Assembly (NCBI RefSeq): GCF_038066595.1
Contig: NZ_JBBUTH010000008.1
Coordinates: 62,001 to 126,000, forward strand
Direction: 5' to 3'
Length of the DNA: 64,000 bases
Source: Pseudaquabacterium inlustre
GTDB lineage: Bacteria; Pseudomonadota; Gammaproteobacteria; Burkholderiales; Burkholderiaceae_C
The notes beneath the pieces are model-generated. The model ran no database searches and was not told the DNA's origin. It worked only from the letters and a program-made list of their open reading frames with translations. Position numbers and translations under genes: made by a program. Positions 9,306-18,784 of the stretch are shown here, piece after piece; position 1 is the stretch's first letter; each line of letters opens with the position of its first letter.

Positions 9306-12300
9306 CGCGGCCTCGGGCAGCTTGCGCTCGATCTTCTCGACCTTGGGGTCATCCCAGCCGCCGCTGATCTGGAATTCGCGCATGCTGGCCTGGCGCAGCG
9401 GCTCGCGCAGGATCCACTGGCCCAGGAAGGCGCCCAGGCCGATGGCCGGGTTCACCGCCACATAGGCCAGCGAGGCGCTGGCGGTGTTCAGCTCGGGCAC
9501 CACCACCACATGCAGGTCCTGCGTGGCGCGGGCGATGTCGGCCGTGCCCTCCATCAGCACCGCGGCCTGCAGGCCCCGCATGCGCAGGTTGTGGGTCTGC
9601 GCCACGCCGCGCTGGATCTTCACGTCGCCGCCCACGTCGTCGAAGCCGAAGCCCTCGGCGAACACGTCGCGGAAGTCCAGCACCAGGCGCCGTGGCAGGG
9701 CCTGCAGGCTCAGCACGCCCAGCAGGCGGCCGGCACCGGCGTCGGCCTTCAGGAACTGCCCGCCCTCCAGCGCCACGTGGAAGCCGCCGTCCAGCGAGGG
9801 CATGTCCAGCGACAGCGGCGAGCCCTCCCAGCCCAGCGTGCCCTGCAGGTGGCCCTTGGCACCCTTGACCACGCGGCCGAAGCCCAGGCGCTCCAGCAGC
9901 GCGCCGCCGTCGGCGATGTCGAGCTTGAAGTCCAGCGCCATGCGCCGGCGCGACGGATCGCCGGCCACCGCCTGCCACTGGCCGCTGGCGGCCAGCTTGG
10001 CATCGGCGTTGTCCAGCGCCAGCTTGTCCAGCCGCCACTGCGCCCGCGGCACGCCGTCGGCGCCGGGCGCGCTGCGGTTCACCGCCTCCACCGCCAGATG
10101 GCCCAGCGCCTTGCCGCGCAGATCGAAGGCGGCGATGTCGATGTCCAGCGCCGGCACGCTGGTGGGCACGCGGTCGAGCAGGCCGGCCATGCCGTCGGCC
10201 TCGGACGGCGGCACCGACAGCCGCGCCAGCCGCGCGCGGATGCGCCCGGCGCCCTGGGCGCCGCGGCCCTCGCGCCACTCGAGGCTGCCGCTGGTCTGGT
10301 CGGCCACCACCTGGGCGCGCCAGCCCTCTTCGCCCGCCGTGTCCACGCGCTGCACATCCAGCGTCAGCCCGGTCAGGCGCCGACCCTCGGCCAGCAGCTC
10401 GGGCGTCTGCAGGCGGATCACGTGCGGCAGCAGCGTGGCCAGGCCCGCGCTGCTGCTGGCCGCCGCCGCACTGGACGCCAGCGGCCCGCCCGGCCCCCAC
10501 AAGATGCGCCAGGCATCGACATCCAGCGCCGGCATCACCAGCGTGGCGCGGCCACCGGCCACCGGCTCGGGCAGCGGCGCGGCCCAGGACCAGGCCGAGC
10601 GCAGCAGCTGCGCCTCCGGCCCCGAGATGTCGCGCAGCAGCGCCGCCTGCAGCGGGCCCAGCTCCAGGCGCAGCAGGTCGCGCGTGGGCGCCGCGCCGGC
10701 CGGCACGGCCGGCTGCAGCGTGCTGCTGATCTTCAGCGGCAGGGTTTCCGAGGCCAGCTTGCGCAGCGGCGCGGGCAGGTCGATCGACACGCCCTGCAGG
10801 TTGCTGCTGATCTGGTACTCGGGCTGGCCGCGCCCCAGGCCCAGCTGCAGCCGGTAGGCCGCCTGGCCCTGCACGCGGCCCTGCCACTGCGCGGCGGCGC
10901 GGGCCACGGCACCCAGTTCGGTGGCGCGGCGCAGGCCGTCCAAGCTGGCCGTGCCGCTGGCGTTGAAGCGCAGGCTGCCGTCGGCCTGGCTGCCGCCGTC
11001 GATCTGCGCCTCGCCGCCCAGCAGCTGCGCATGCACGGCCTGCACCTGCACGCCGCGGTGGGTGAACTCGACCCGGCCGCGCGCGTTGGCCAGCAGCGGC
11101 ACCTCGGGGCGCAGCTTCAGGTCATTGCCGGCCAGCTGCACGCTGCCGCGCAGCACCGTGTCGGACGGGTGCTCCAGCGGGATGTTCAGGCCCAGCTTCA
11201 GCTCGGCGCTGCCGGTGGCGCTGGCCGGCGCCAGCGCCTGGTCCAGCCAGCCGCCGATGGGCGTGGTGGCCACGTAGCGCAGCAGGTCCTGCGCCGGGCC
11301 GCGGGCCGTGCCCTCCAGCTCCAGCACCGCCTGGGGCGACAGGTCGCGGATGCGGCCCTGCACGTCCACCAGGTCCACGCCCCACAGCCGGCCATGCGCC
11401 TTCTGGAACTGCATGGCGTTGCGCTCGAACACCAGCTCGCCGCCCACCTGGCCGAAGGCCGGCCAGGTCTCGCCCGGCGCCGGCGGCACCGGGGCCAGGG
11501 TCACGTCCCGCACCTCGCCGGCGATGCGGAAGTCGCCATCGCGGCGGTTGACGAACGGAAAGTCCCACAGGTCGCCCTTGACCCGGAAGCTGACGTTCTG
11601 CACCTCGCCGCCCTGCACCGCGCGCGTCACCCAGGCCCGCGTGTCGGTGCCGATGCCCAGCGGCAGGTAGCGCGCCACGGCCGTGGCGCGGCCACGCGCC
11701 AGCTTGCCGCTGAGCTCCAGCACGCCGGGCAGGCGCCCGCCCTTGCCGAAATCGGGGCCACTGCCGGTGCGCCAGCTGGCCGAGGCCTCGCCGCTGGCGT
11801 CGGCGTTGGCGAAGCGCGCCTTGTCCACCTTCAGCTCGATGCGCGGCGGCGCGTCGGGCGTGGCACCGGCGCCGATGCGCCACTGCAGCTGGGCCGAGAA
11901 GCTCTTGAGCGGCACCACCGCCTGCTCGAACACGCCGGGAAACTCCAGCGCGCCATCGGCCAGCGACAGCGTCGCCTGGCCCCCGGTCTCGCCGGCCGTG
12001 AACTCGAAGTCGGCCCCGCGCCAGCCGGGCCGGCCCACGCCGTCGGCGCTGGGCGCCGGCGCGGCGGCGATCGCCATGTCGCGCACGCTGGCCTTGACCT
12101 GGTAGCCGGTGGGCGCGTCCAGCGGCCCGCGCCAGCGCGCCGCGAGCTTCTCCACCGTGCCCTCGGGTGCCAGCTGCAGCAGCAGCTCGCGCACGCTGCG
12201 GCCGATGGGCAGGCGCTCGGCCAGCTCGGCCAGCGAGGCCAGGTCCAGCCGGTCGGCGGTGAGCTCGCCGCCGGTGACCGGGTTCGCCGCGGCCGGGGCG

Positions 12301-13463
12301 CCACTGGCCGGTGCGGCCGCCTGGCTGGCCACCCCACCCGGCGCCAGCGCGGCCAGGTCCTGCACCTGCTGCCAGCTGAAGGCCAGCTGGCTGGGCGTCC
12401 AGCGGTGGCCTTCGGTGGTGGCGAACTCCAGCCCGCTGGCGGCCACGCGCACGCCCTTCTCGTCGCGCTCGCCGCTCAGCCGCGCGTTCAGCCGGGTGAA
12501 GGCCAGCGGCTCCAGTTCGCGGCCCAGGCGCACCGACACGTCGGCCAGCGCCAGGTCCACCGTGGCGGCGCGGGGCACGGCCTGGTCCCAGTCCAGCCAG
12601 GCGCGCAAGGCGCCATGGCCCTGGTCCAGGTCGATCGGCAGGTCGACATGGCGGCGCAGCTGCGACACGTCGGCACGCGGCAGCTGGGCGTACAGGCTGC
12701 CGGTCCAGCGCCGCCAGTCGCCCGGCCGCGTGAAGCCGGTGCGCACCAGGCCCGAGCGGGTCAGCAGCGGCTGGCGGGCCTTGGCCACCACGGTGAACCG
12801 CTCGCCCCAGTCGGTGGGCGGCGTGGCGTCCAGGCGCAGCTCGTGGCGCAGGCCGCGGTTGCGCAGCACCAGGCGCACATCCGACAGCGCCAGCGGCGGT
12901 GCGGCGCGCAGCTCGTCCACCCAGCGCAGCTCACCGCCGCGGATCACGAACTCGTGCTGCTCGAAGAACCAGTCGGCCGAGGCGCTGCCGTCCAGCGTGG
13001 CGCCGCCGTCCTCCACGTCCAGCCCGGCCACATGCCAGCGCCCGCGCGCATCGCGCCGCACCTCGAGCCGGGCGCCATCGATCAGCAACTGCTCGAAGCG
13101 CAGCCGAAAGGCCAGCAGCGACGGCACCGACAGCGCCGCCGACACGCGCGGCAGCCGCAGCGCCTCGCGGCCCTGGGCGTCGCGCAGCACCACGTCGTCG
13201 AGTTCGAAGGCCGGCACCCAGCTGCCACTGCGCGACAGGATGCGGCCGATGCTGACCTTTGCCCCGATGGCCTGGCTGGCTTCGTGTTCCACCCGGGGAC
13301 GCCATTCGTCCAGCCGGGGCAAAATCCCCCAGTGGAGAATCAGCCAGGCCAGCAGCACTAAGCTGGTCAGGCCGACCAGCGCGAGGGCGATGACGCGCCA
13401 CACGCCGGCCAACAGGCGCCAGATGGCCAGACCCGAGCGGGCGGCAAGCGACGAAAAGGACAT
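9291..13463 (-). CDS. yhdP: YhdP family AsmA-like envelope protein
   Basis: The 1390-residue protein has an N-terminal membrane anchor (about residues 12-45, LLAGVWRVIALALVGLTSLVLLAWLILHW). A very long periplasmic region of AsmA/DUF3971 type follows. The C-terminal end (YVAVNPAIGLGAFLGQW, then REFQISGGWDDPKVEKI) is diagnostic for the family. In E. coli YhdP is one of several bridge-like proteins that carry phospholipids from the inner to the outer membrane. The ATG at 13463 is chosen because the anchor follows directly. It is divergent from glnE, as in many Burkholderiales. A TAGATT sequence on the minus strand near 13565-13570 may be its -10 element. Confidence 0.93.
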   Translation of the reverse strand: MSFSSLAARSGLAIWRLLAGVWRVIALALVGLTSLVLLAWLILHWGILPRLDEWRPRVEHEASQAIGAKVSIGRILSRSGSWVPAFELDDVVLRDAQGREALRLPRVSAALSVPSLLAFRLRFEQLLIDGARLEVRRDARGRWHVAGLDVEDGGATLDGSASADWFFEQHEFVIRGGELRWVDELRAAPPLALSDVRLVLRNRGLRHELRLDATPPTDWGERFTVVAKARQPLLTRSGLVRTGFTRPGDWRRWTGSLYAQLPRADVSQLRRHVDLPIDLDQGHGALRAWLDWDQAVPRAATVDLALADVSVRLGRELEPLAFTRLNARLSGERDEKGVRVAASGLEFATTEGHRWTPSQLAFSWQQVQDLAALAPGGVASQAAAPASGAPAAANPVTGGELTADRLDLASLAELAERLPIGRSVRELLLQLAPEGTVEKLAARWRGPLDAPTGYQVKASVRDMAIAAAPAPSADGVGRPGWRGADFEFTAGETGGQATLSLADGALEFPGVFEQAVVPLKSFSAQLQWRIGAGATPDAPPRIELKVDKARFANADASGEASASWRTGSGPDFGKGGRLPGVLELSGKLARGRATAVARYLPLGIGTDTRAWVTRAVQGGEVQNVSFRVKGDLWDFPFVNRRDGDFRIAGEVRDVTLAPVPPAPGETWPAFGQVGGELVFERNAMQFQKAHGRLWGVDLVDVQGRIRDLSPQAVLELEGTARGPAQDLLRYVATTPIGGWLDQALAPASATGSAELKLGLNIPLEHPSDTVLRGSVQLAGNDLKLRPEVPLLANARGRVEFTHRGVQVQAVHAQLLGGEAQIDGGSQADGSLRFNASGTASLDGLRRATELGAVARAAAQWQGRVQGQAAYRLQLGLGRGQPEYQISSNLQGVSIDLPAPLRKLASETLPLKISSTLQPAVPAGAAPTRDLLRLELGPLQAALLRDISGPEAQLLRSAWSWAAPLPEPVAGGRATLVMPALDVDAWRILWGPGGPLASSAAAASSSAGLATLLPHVIRLQTPELLAEGRRLTGLTLDVQRVDTAGEEGWRAQVVADQTSGSLEWREGRGAQGAGRIRARLARLSVPPSEADGMAGLLDRVPTSVPALDIDIAAFDLRGKALGHLAVEAVNRSAPGADGVPRAQWRLDKLALDNADAKLAASGQWQAVAGDPSRRRMALDFKLDIADGGALLERLGFGRVVKGAKGHLQGTLGWEGSPLSLDMPSLDGGFHVALEGGQFLKADAGAGRLLGVLSLQALPRRLVLDFRDVFAEGFGFDDVGGDVKIQRGVAQTHNLRMRGLQAAVLMEGTADIARATQDLHVVVVPELNTASASLAYVAVNPAIGLGAFLGQWILREPLRQASMREFQISGGWDDPKVEKIERKLPEAASAPR

Positions 13464-13590
13464 GAATGAGGGACGAGCAGCACGCAGCCGTTGAGCCGAC
13501 CCGCCGCCGGCCGGCGTTCGTGGCACGCCAGGCACCCTGTTTCGGGCGTCCGCAGCGCGGCGCAATCTAGCACAGAGCCCCCGTCTGCCC

Positions 13591-16350
13591 ATGGGTTCCG
13601 AACTTCACGTGGCCGATACACAGCCGCCCGTCCCGCCCGCCGCCGCGCCGGCCGACCACAGCCGCTACGTGCAGCGCATCCGCCGCCGTTACGCGGCCGA
13701 GCTGGCGCTGCTGCCGCCGGGCCAGCCCGATGCGGCCACCATCACCGCGCTGGTGCGCCGGCTGCAGGCCGAGGGCCGCGCCCTGCCCTCGGCGCTGCGC
13801 GTGGCCCGCCAGCTGGTGATGGAGCGCCTGGTGGTGCTGGACGTCGAGCAGCAGGCGCCGCTTGAAGTCGTCACGCACACCATGACCTGGCTGGCCGAGG
13901 CCACGCTGGAGATCGCGCTGGCCGAGGCCCGCGCCGAGATCGACGCCAAGCACGGCGCACCGCGCGACGCCCAGGGCCAGGTGATCGACTTCTGGATCAT
14001 CGGCATGGGCAAGCTCGGTGCGCGCGAGCTCAATGTCTCGTCCGACATCGACCTGATCTACGTCTACGAGGACGATGGCGAGACCGACGGACCGCTGAAG
14101 ATCACCGCGCACGAATACTTCGCCCAGGTGGCCAAGCGCCTGTATGCGCTGATCGGCGACACCACCGACGATGGCTTCGTGTTCCGCGTCGACCTGGCGC
14201 TGCGCCCCAACGGCAACTCGGGCCCGCCGGTGGTCAGCCTGGGCATGCTGGAAGAGTATTTCCTGGTGCAGGGCCGCGAGTGGGAGCGCTTTGCCTGGCT
14301 GAAGAGCCGCGTGGTGGCGCCGGCCGCCAGCGTGGCCAGCGGCCGGCCGCTGCCGCTGCGCAGCCTGGTCACCGCATTCGTCTACCGCCGCTACCTCGAT
14401 TACGGCATCTTCGAGGGCCTGCGCCAGCTGCACCGCAAGATCCGCGAGGAGGCCCAGCGCCGCGCCGCGGGCCGGCCCGAGCGCGCGAACGACGTGAAGC
14501 TGTCGCGCGGCGGCATCCGCGAGATCGAGTTCATCGTGCAGCTGCTGCTGGTGGTGCGCGGCGGGCAGTTCCCCGAGATCCGCACCCGCAGCACGCTCAA
14601 GAGCCTGCAGAAGGTGGCCGCGCGCGGCCTGATGACGCCGGCCACCGCCGACAGGCTGGCCGAGGCCTATGTGTTCCTGCGCCGCGTGGAGCACCGCATC
14701 CAGTACCTGGACGACCAGCAGACCCACCTGCTGCCCACACAGGATGGCGACCTGGCCTGGATCGCGCAATCCATGGGCCTGGCCGCCTGCACGCCCGACG
14801 CCTGCCAGCTGCTGGATCGCCTGCTGGAGATCCGCGAACTGGTGGCCACCGAGTTCGACGCGCTGCTGCACGACGGCCAGCCCCCCGGTCCGACCGCCAA
14901 GGGCGGCTGCCGCAACTGCGGCGCGCCGCTGCCGCTGGACAGCGACGCCCTGCTCGAGCGCCTGCCACCGGCCCTGGCCGAGCGCGTGCGCCACTGGGTG
15001 CAGCAGCCGCGCGTGCAGGCCCTGCGCGACGAAGGCCGGCTTCGCCTGGGCAAGCTGGTGCAGCGCGCCGCGGCCGGCGTGGCCGACGGCCTGTGCACGC
15101 AGGAGGCCGCGCTGCGCTTCATCGACTGGCTGGAGCCGCTGCTGCGCCGCGACAGCTACCTGGCCCTGCTGGCCGAGCGGCCCGAGGTGATGAAGCGCCT
15201 GCTGCGCCTGCTGGGCCTGGCGCGCTGGCCGATGCAGTACCTGATGCGCCACCCCGGCGTGATCGACGAGCTGGCCGACCCGCGCCTGATGCACGAGCGC
15301 TTCGACCGCCACGCCTACATCGACGAGCTGGAAGAGCGCCACACCGCCTGGGTGCGCGCCGGCGAGGCCGATGAAGAGTCGCTGCTCGACACGCTGCGCC
15401 ACGCCCACCATGCCGAGGTCTTCCGCACGCTGGTGCGCGACGTGGAAGAACTCATCACCGTCGAGCAGGTGGCCGACGACCTGTCGGCCCTGGCCGACGC
15501 CACGCTGGAGTGCACGCTGCGCTGGGCCTGGCCGCGGCTGCGCCAGCACCACCGCGCGGTGCCGCAGTTCGCCGTCATCGCCTACGGCAAGCTGGGCGGC
15601 AAGGAGCTGGGCTACGGCAGCGACCTCGATGTGGTCTTCCTCTACGACGACGCTGACGAGACCGACGAGTACAAGGCCCAGGAGGTCTACGCGCATTTCG
15701 TGCGCAAGGTCATCACCTGGCTGACGCTGCGCACCGGGGCCGGCGAACTGTTCGACATCGACACCGCGCTGCGGCCCAACGGCAACTCGGGCCTGCTGGT
15801 CACGTCGATCAACGCCTTCGAGCGCTACCAGCAGGGCCGCGGCGGCAACACCGCCTGGACCTGGGAGCACCAGGCCGTCACCCGCGCGCGCTTTTGCGCC
15901 GGCAGCGCGGCGCTGGGCGGGCGCTTCGAGGCCGTGCGGCGGCATGTGCTGTCGGCCGGGCGCGACCTCGATGCGCTCAAGCGCGAGGTGATGGACATGC
16001 GCGAGAAGGTGCGCGCCGCGCGGCCGGTCAAGGCCGAGCTGTTCGACGTCAAGCACAGCCCCGGCGGCATGATGGACGCCGAGTTCGCGGTGCAGTACCT
16101 GGTGCTGGCCCATGCCGCGCAGCACCCGGCGCTGCTGGACAACGTGGGCAACATCGCGCTGCTGCAGCGCGCCGAAGGCCTGGGCCTGCTGCCCGCCGGC
16201 GCCGGCCAGGCCGCCGCCGACGCCTACCGCGAGCTGCGCCGCGCCCAGCACCGCGCCCGCCTGGACGAGCAGCCCACCCAGGTGCCGCCCGAACAGATGG
16301 CCGCTGAGCGCGACGCCGTGCTGGCCGTCTGGCACGCGGTCTTTGGCTGA
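13591..16350 (+). CDS. glnE: Bifunctional glutamine synthetase adenylyltransferase/adenylyl-removing enzyme
   Basis: The 919-residue protein has the two nucleotidyltransferase domains of GlnE. The de-adenylylating half carries GMGKLGARELNVSSDIDL near residue 138. The adenylylating half carries YGKLGGKELGYGSDLDVV near residue 665. It modifies a tyrosine on glutamine synthetase in response to PII state, so it sets nitrogen assimilation. Length and domain order are normal. The ATG at 13591 lies 127 bases from the divergent yhdP start. Its last codons overlap a possible TTG start of the next gene. Confidence 0.97.
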   Translation: MGSELHVADTQPPVPPAAAPADHSRYVQRIRRRYAAELALLPPGQPDAATITALVRRLQAEGRALPSALRVARQLVMERLVVLDVEQQAPLEVVTHTMTWLAEATLEIALAEARAEIDAKHGAPRDAQGQVIDFWIIGMGKLGARELNVSSDIDLIYVYEDDGETDGPLKITAHEYFAQVAKRLYALIGDTTDDGFVFRVDLALRPNGNSGPPVVSLGMLEEYFLVQGREWERFAWLKSRVVAPAASVASGRPLPLRSLVTAFVYRRYLDYGIFEGLRQLHRKIREEAQRRAAGRPERANDVKLSRGGIREIEFIVQLLLVVRGGQFPEIRTRSTLKSLQKVAARGLMTPATADRLAEAYVFLRRVEHRIQYLDDQQTHLLPTQDGDLAWIAQSMGLAACTPDACQLLDRLLEIRELVATEFDALLHDGQPPGPTAKGGCRNCGAPLPLDSDALLERLPPALAERVRHWVQQPRVQALRDEGRLRLGKLVQRAAAGVADGLCTQEAALRFIDWLEPLLRRDSYLALLAERPEVMKRLLRLLGLARWPMQYLMRHPGVIDELADPRLMHERFDRHAYIDELEERHTAWVRAGEADEESLLDTLRHAHHAEVFRTLVRDVEELITVEQVADDLSALADATLECTLRWAWPRLRQHHRAVPQFAVIAYGKLGGKELGYGSDLDVVFLYDDADETDEYKAQEVYAHFVRKVITWLTLRTGAGELFDIDTALRPNGNSGLLVTSINAFERYQQGRGGNTAWTWEHQAVTRARFCAGSAALGGRFEAVRRHVLSAGRDLDALKREVMDMREKVRAARPVKAELFDVKHSPGGMMDAEFAVQYLVLAHAAQHPALLDNVGNIALLQRAEGLGLLPAGAGQAAADAYRELRRAQHRARLDEQPTQVPPEQMAAERDAVLAVWHAVFG

Positions 16351-16972
16351 GTCACCCCATCTGCCGCCCGCCGCGCTGCCAGCCTCGGCACGCCCCTGGC
16401 TGGCGCTGAGCGGGCTGGCCGCACTGGGCGCGCTGCTGCTGGCCGCCGCCCCACCGGGCTGGCCGGCCCGGCTCGACTGGGCGCCCGAACTCGCGGCACG
16501 CGAACCCTGGCGCGCCATCACCGCCGCCTGGGTGCACCTGAGCCACCTGCACCTGCTGGCCAATCTGGCCGGCTGCGCGCTGGTGGCGGCCCTCGGCGTG
16601 GTGGCCGGCTGCGGGCCGCGCGCCACCGCCGCCTGGGCGCTGGCCTGGCCGCTCACCCAGGCCGCGCTTCTGTGGCAACCCGCGCTCGCCCGCTACGCCG
16701 GCCTGTCGGGCGTGCTGCATGCCGGCGTGGCGGTGGCCGTGGTGCAGCTGCTGCGGGCCGAGCGCGGCCGCCGCCAGGCCATCGGTGCGGCGCTGGGCGC
16801 CGGCCTGCTCGCCAAGCTGCTGCTGGAGGCGCCCTGGCAAGGCCCGCTGCGCCAGGTGCCGGGCTGGGACATCGCCATCGCGCCCGGCGCGCACCTGGCC
16901 GGCGCACTGGCCGGCGCCGCCTGCGCGCTGGCGCTGCGCGCGGGCCTGCGTGACGCCAGCGCCGCCCCTTGA
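16343..16972 (+). CDS. rrtA: Rhombosortase-like rhomboid intramembrane protease
   Basis: The roughly 209-residue protein has about six membrane helices and rhomboid features. WVHLSHLHLLANLAG carries the helix-2 histidines, YAGLSGVLHAG contains the GxSG catalytic Ser and the next His, and PGAHLAGALAGA carries the catalytic His. The small size, the GLSGVLH sequence and EAPWQGP followed by DIAIAPGAHL fit rhombosortase (RrtA) rather than GlpG. Rhombosortases cleave proteins with GlyGly-CTERM tags. No GlyGly-CTERM substrate is visible in the window. The start is uncertain; a TTG at 16343 overlapping the glnE stop is the best in-frame candidate. Confidence 0.75.
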   Translation: MAESPHLPPAALPASARPWLALSGLAALGALLLAAAPPGWPARLDWAPELAAREPWRAITAAWVHLSHLHLLANLAGCALVAALGVVAGCGPRATAAWALAWPLTQAALLWQPALARYAGLSGVLHAGVAVAVVQLLRAERGRRQAIGAALGAGLLAKLLLEAPWQGPLRQVPGWDIAIAPGAHLAGALAGAACALALRAGLRDASAAP

Positions 16973-17002
16973 ACCGATGACCGCCTGCCAAGCCCCCCGC
17001 CC

Positions 17003-17929
17003 ATGACCGACCGCAAGACACATCTCGATGGCCTGGCCGTCGCCTGCCTGGTGCTGTGCTGCGTGCTGTGGGGCCTGAACCAGGCCGCCAGCAAGGCCAC
17101 GCTGGCCGATGTGCCACCGCTGCTGCAGATGGGCAGCCGCTCGCTGGGCGCGGCGGTGCTGGTGGCGCTGTGGTCGGCCCGGCGCGGCATCCGGCTGTCG
17201 CCGGGCACCAACGGCACCGGCCCGGCCGGGCTGCTGGCCGGCACGCTGTTCGCGGTCGAGTTCGGCTGCATCATCCTCGGCCTGCAGCACACCACGGCCT
17301 CGCGCATGGGCGTGTTCATCTACCTCGCGCCCTTCGTCGTGGCGCTGGGCATGCCGCTGCTGGGCCGGCGCGTGGCCCATGCCGAGCGCCTGGGCACAGT
17401 GCAGTGGGTGGGCCTGGTGGCCGCCTTCGCGGGCGTGGCCTGGGCCTTCGCCGAGGGCTTCCACCGGCCCAGCGCCGGCCAGCGCCAATGGTGGGGCGAT
17501 GCGCTGGGCGTGACCGCGGCGCTGCTGTGGGGCTGCACCACGCTGACGATCCGCGCCTCGCGCCTGGCCAGCGCGCCGGCCGAGCAGACGCTGTTCTACC
17601 AGCTGGCCGTCTCGGGCCTGCTGCTCATCGCCGCCTCGGTCGCCACCGGCGAGGCCTGGCCGGCGCCGGGCGCGCTGCGCGCCCAGGCCTGGTGGCTGAT
17701 GGCCTTCCAGACCGTGGTCGTCACCTTCGCCAGCTACCTGCTGTGGTTCTGGCTGATGCGCCACTACCCGGCCACGCGCCTGGCCGCCGGCACGCTGCTG
17801 ACGCCGATGGCCGGCCTGGGTGCCGGCGTGCTGCTGCTGGGCGAGCCGCTGACCCCGCGCCTGCTGCTGGCCTGCGCCGCGGTGGCCGTGGGCATCGTGC
17901 TGGTGAACCGGCCGCCGCGCGCGCCGTGA
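17003..17929 (+). CDS. DMT-superfamily EamA transporter
   Basis: The 308-residue protein has about ten membrane helices arranged as two EamA repeats, the first beginning LVLCCVLWGLNQAASKATL and the second beginning near ALGVTAALLWGCTTLTIRAS. Members export metabolites or amino acids across the inner membrane; the substrate cannot be predicted. It starts 30 bases after the rhombosortase-like gene on the same strand and ends in NRPPRAP. Confidence 0.87.
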   Translation: MTDRKTHLDGLAVACLVLCCVLWGLNQAASKATLADVPPLLQMGSRSLGAAVLVALWSARRGIRLSPGTNGTGPAGLLAGTLFAVEFGCIILGLQHTTASRMGVFIYLAPFVVALGMPLLGRRVAHAERLGTVQWVGLVAAFAGVAWAFAEGFHRPSAGQRQWWGDALGVTAALLWGCTTLTIRASRLASAPAEQTLFYQLAVSGLLLIAASVATGEAWPAPGALRAQAWWLMAFQTVVVTFASYLLWFWLMRHYPATRLAAGTLLTPMAGLGAGVLLLGEPLTPRLLLACAAVAVGIVLVNRPPRAP

Positions 17930-18039
17930 CGGCTTGAGGCGCGGCAAGCCGCCGGCCCTTGTCGCCTGCGTGCCGCGGGCGGGACGCCGCGCCACCTAGA
18001 CTGCCGCCACCCCATCCAACGGATCGAAGGAGACTTTCC

Positions 18040-18702
18040 ATGCTCACGCTGTGCGGCTTCGCGGTGTCGAACTACTACAACAAGGTCAAGCTGGCCCTGC
18101 TGGAAAAGGGCATCCCGTTCAACGAGGAGCTGGTGATGACCGGCTCGAAGGACGAGGCGGTGCTCGGCGCCACGCCGCTGGGCAAGGTGCCGTTCCTGAA
18201 GACGCCGCAGGGCGCGCTGTGCGAAAGCCAGGTCATCTGCGACTACCTGGAAGCCGCCTACCCGCAGGTGCCGCTGGTGCCGGCCGACCCGTTCGCCGCG
18301 GCCAAGGTGCGCGAGCTGTGCACCTATGTCGACCTGCACCTCGAACTGGTGGCGCGCGAGCTGTACGCCGAAGCTTTCTTCGGCGGCACGGTCAGCGACG
18401 ACACCAAGGCGCGCGTGAAGAAGCAGCTGGCCAAGGCCATCCCGGCCTTCCAGCGCCTGGCGAAGTTCAGCCCCTACATCGCCGGTGACCAGTTCACGCT
18501 GGCCGACTGCGCCGCCTACGTGAGCCTGCCGCTGGTGGCGCTGGCCACCAAGAAGGTGCTGGGCGAGGACCTGCTGGCCGCCGCCGGCATCGACTGGAAG
18601 GCCTACTGCGCGCTGATCGGCCAGCGCCCGCACGCGCAGAAGGTGGACGCCGACAAGAAGGCCGACGCCGCGCGCATGGCCGCGGCCGCCAAGAAGGCCT
18701 GA
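18040..18702 (+). CDS. Glutathione S-transferase
   Basis: The 220-residue protein has the two-domain GST layout. The thioredoxin-like N-terminal part reads LTLCGFAVSNYYNKVKLALLEKGIPF, with SNYYNK marking the glutathione site and GKVPFLKTPQGALCESQVICDYLE the cis-Pro and ES-x2-I glutathione-binding motif. An all-helical C-terminal part with AGDQFTLADCAAYVSLP (the N-capping box) follows. It conjugates or otherwise uses glutathione in the cytoplasm. The ATG at 18040 has AAGGAG just upstream. It stands alone with its own upstream spacer of 110 bases. Confidence 0.92.
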   Translation: MLTLCGFAVSNYYNKVKLALLEKGIPFNEELVMTGSKDEAVLGATPLGKVPFLKTPQGALCESQVICDYLEAAYPQVPLVPADPFAAAKVRELCTYVDLHLELVARELYAEAFFGGTVSDDTKARVKKQLAKAIPAFQRLAKFSPYIAGDQFTLADCAAYVSLPLVALATKKVLGEDLLAAAGIDWKAYCALIGQRPHAQKVDADKKADAARMAAAAKKA

Positions 18703-18784
18703 GCCCCGCGCGTCCGACACCGGCGCGGCGCACAGGTCGCAAACGTTCAAGACACGCGGCCGGGCGGGGCGGCAGCATGGCGCC

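Noticed and set aside
9510..13361. Very long open frame on the plus strand opposite yhdP
   Set aside because: Its translation is Arg/Gln/His/Ala-rich with no family motifs. At 70% G+C, open frames opposite real genes are expected, and yhdP is unmistakable on the other strand.
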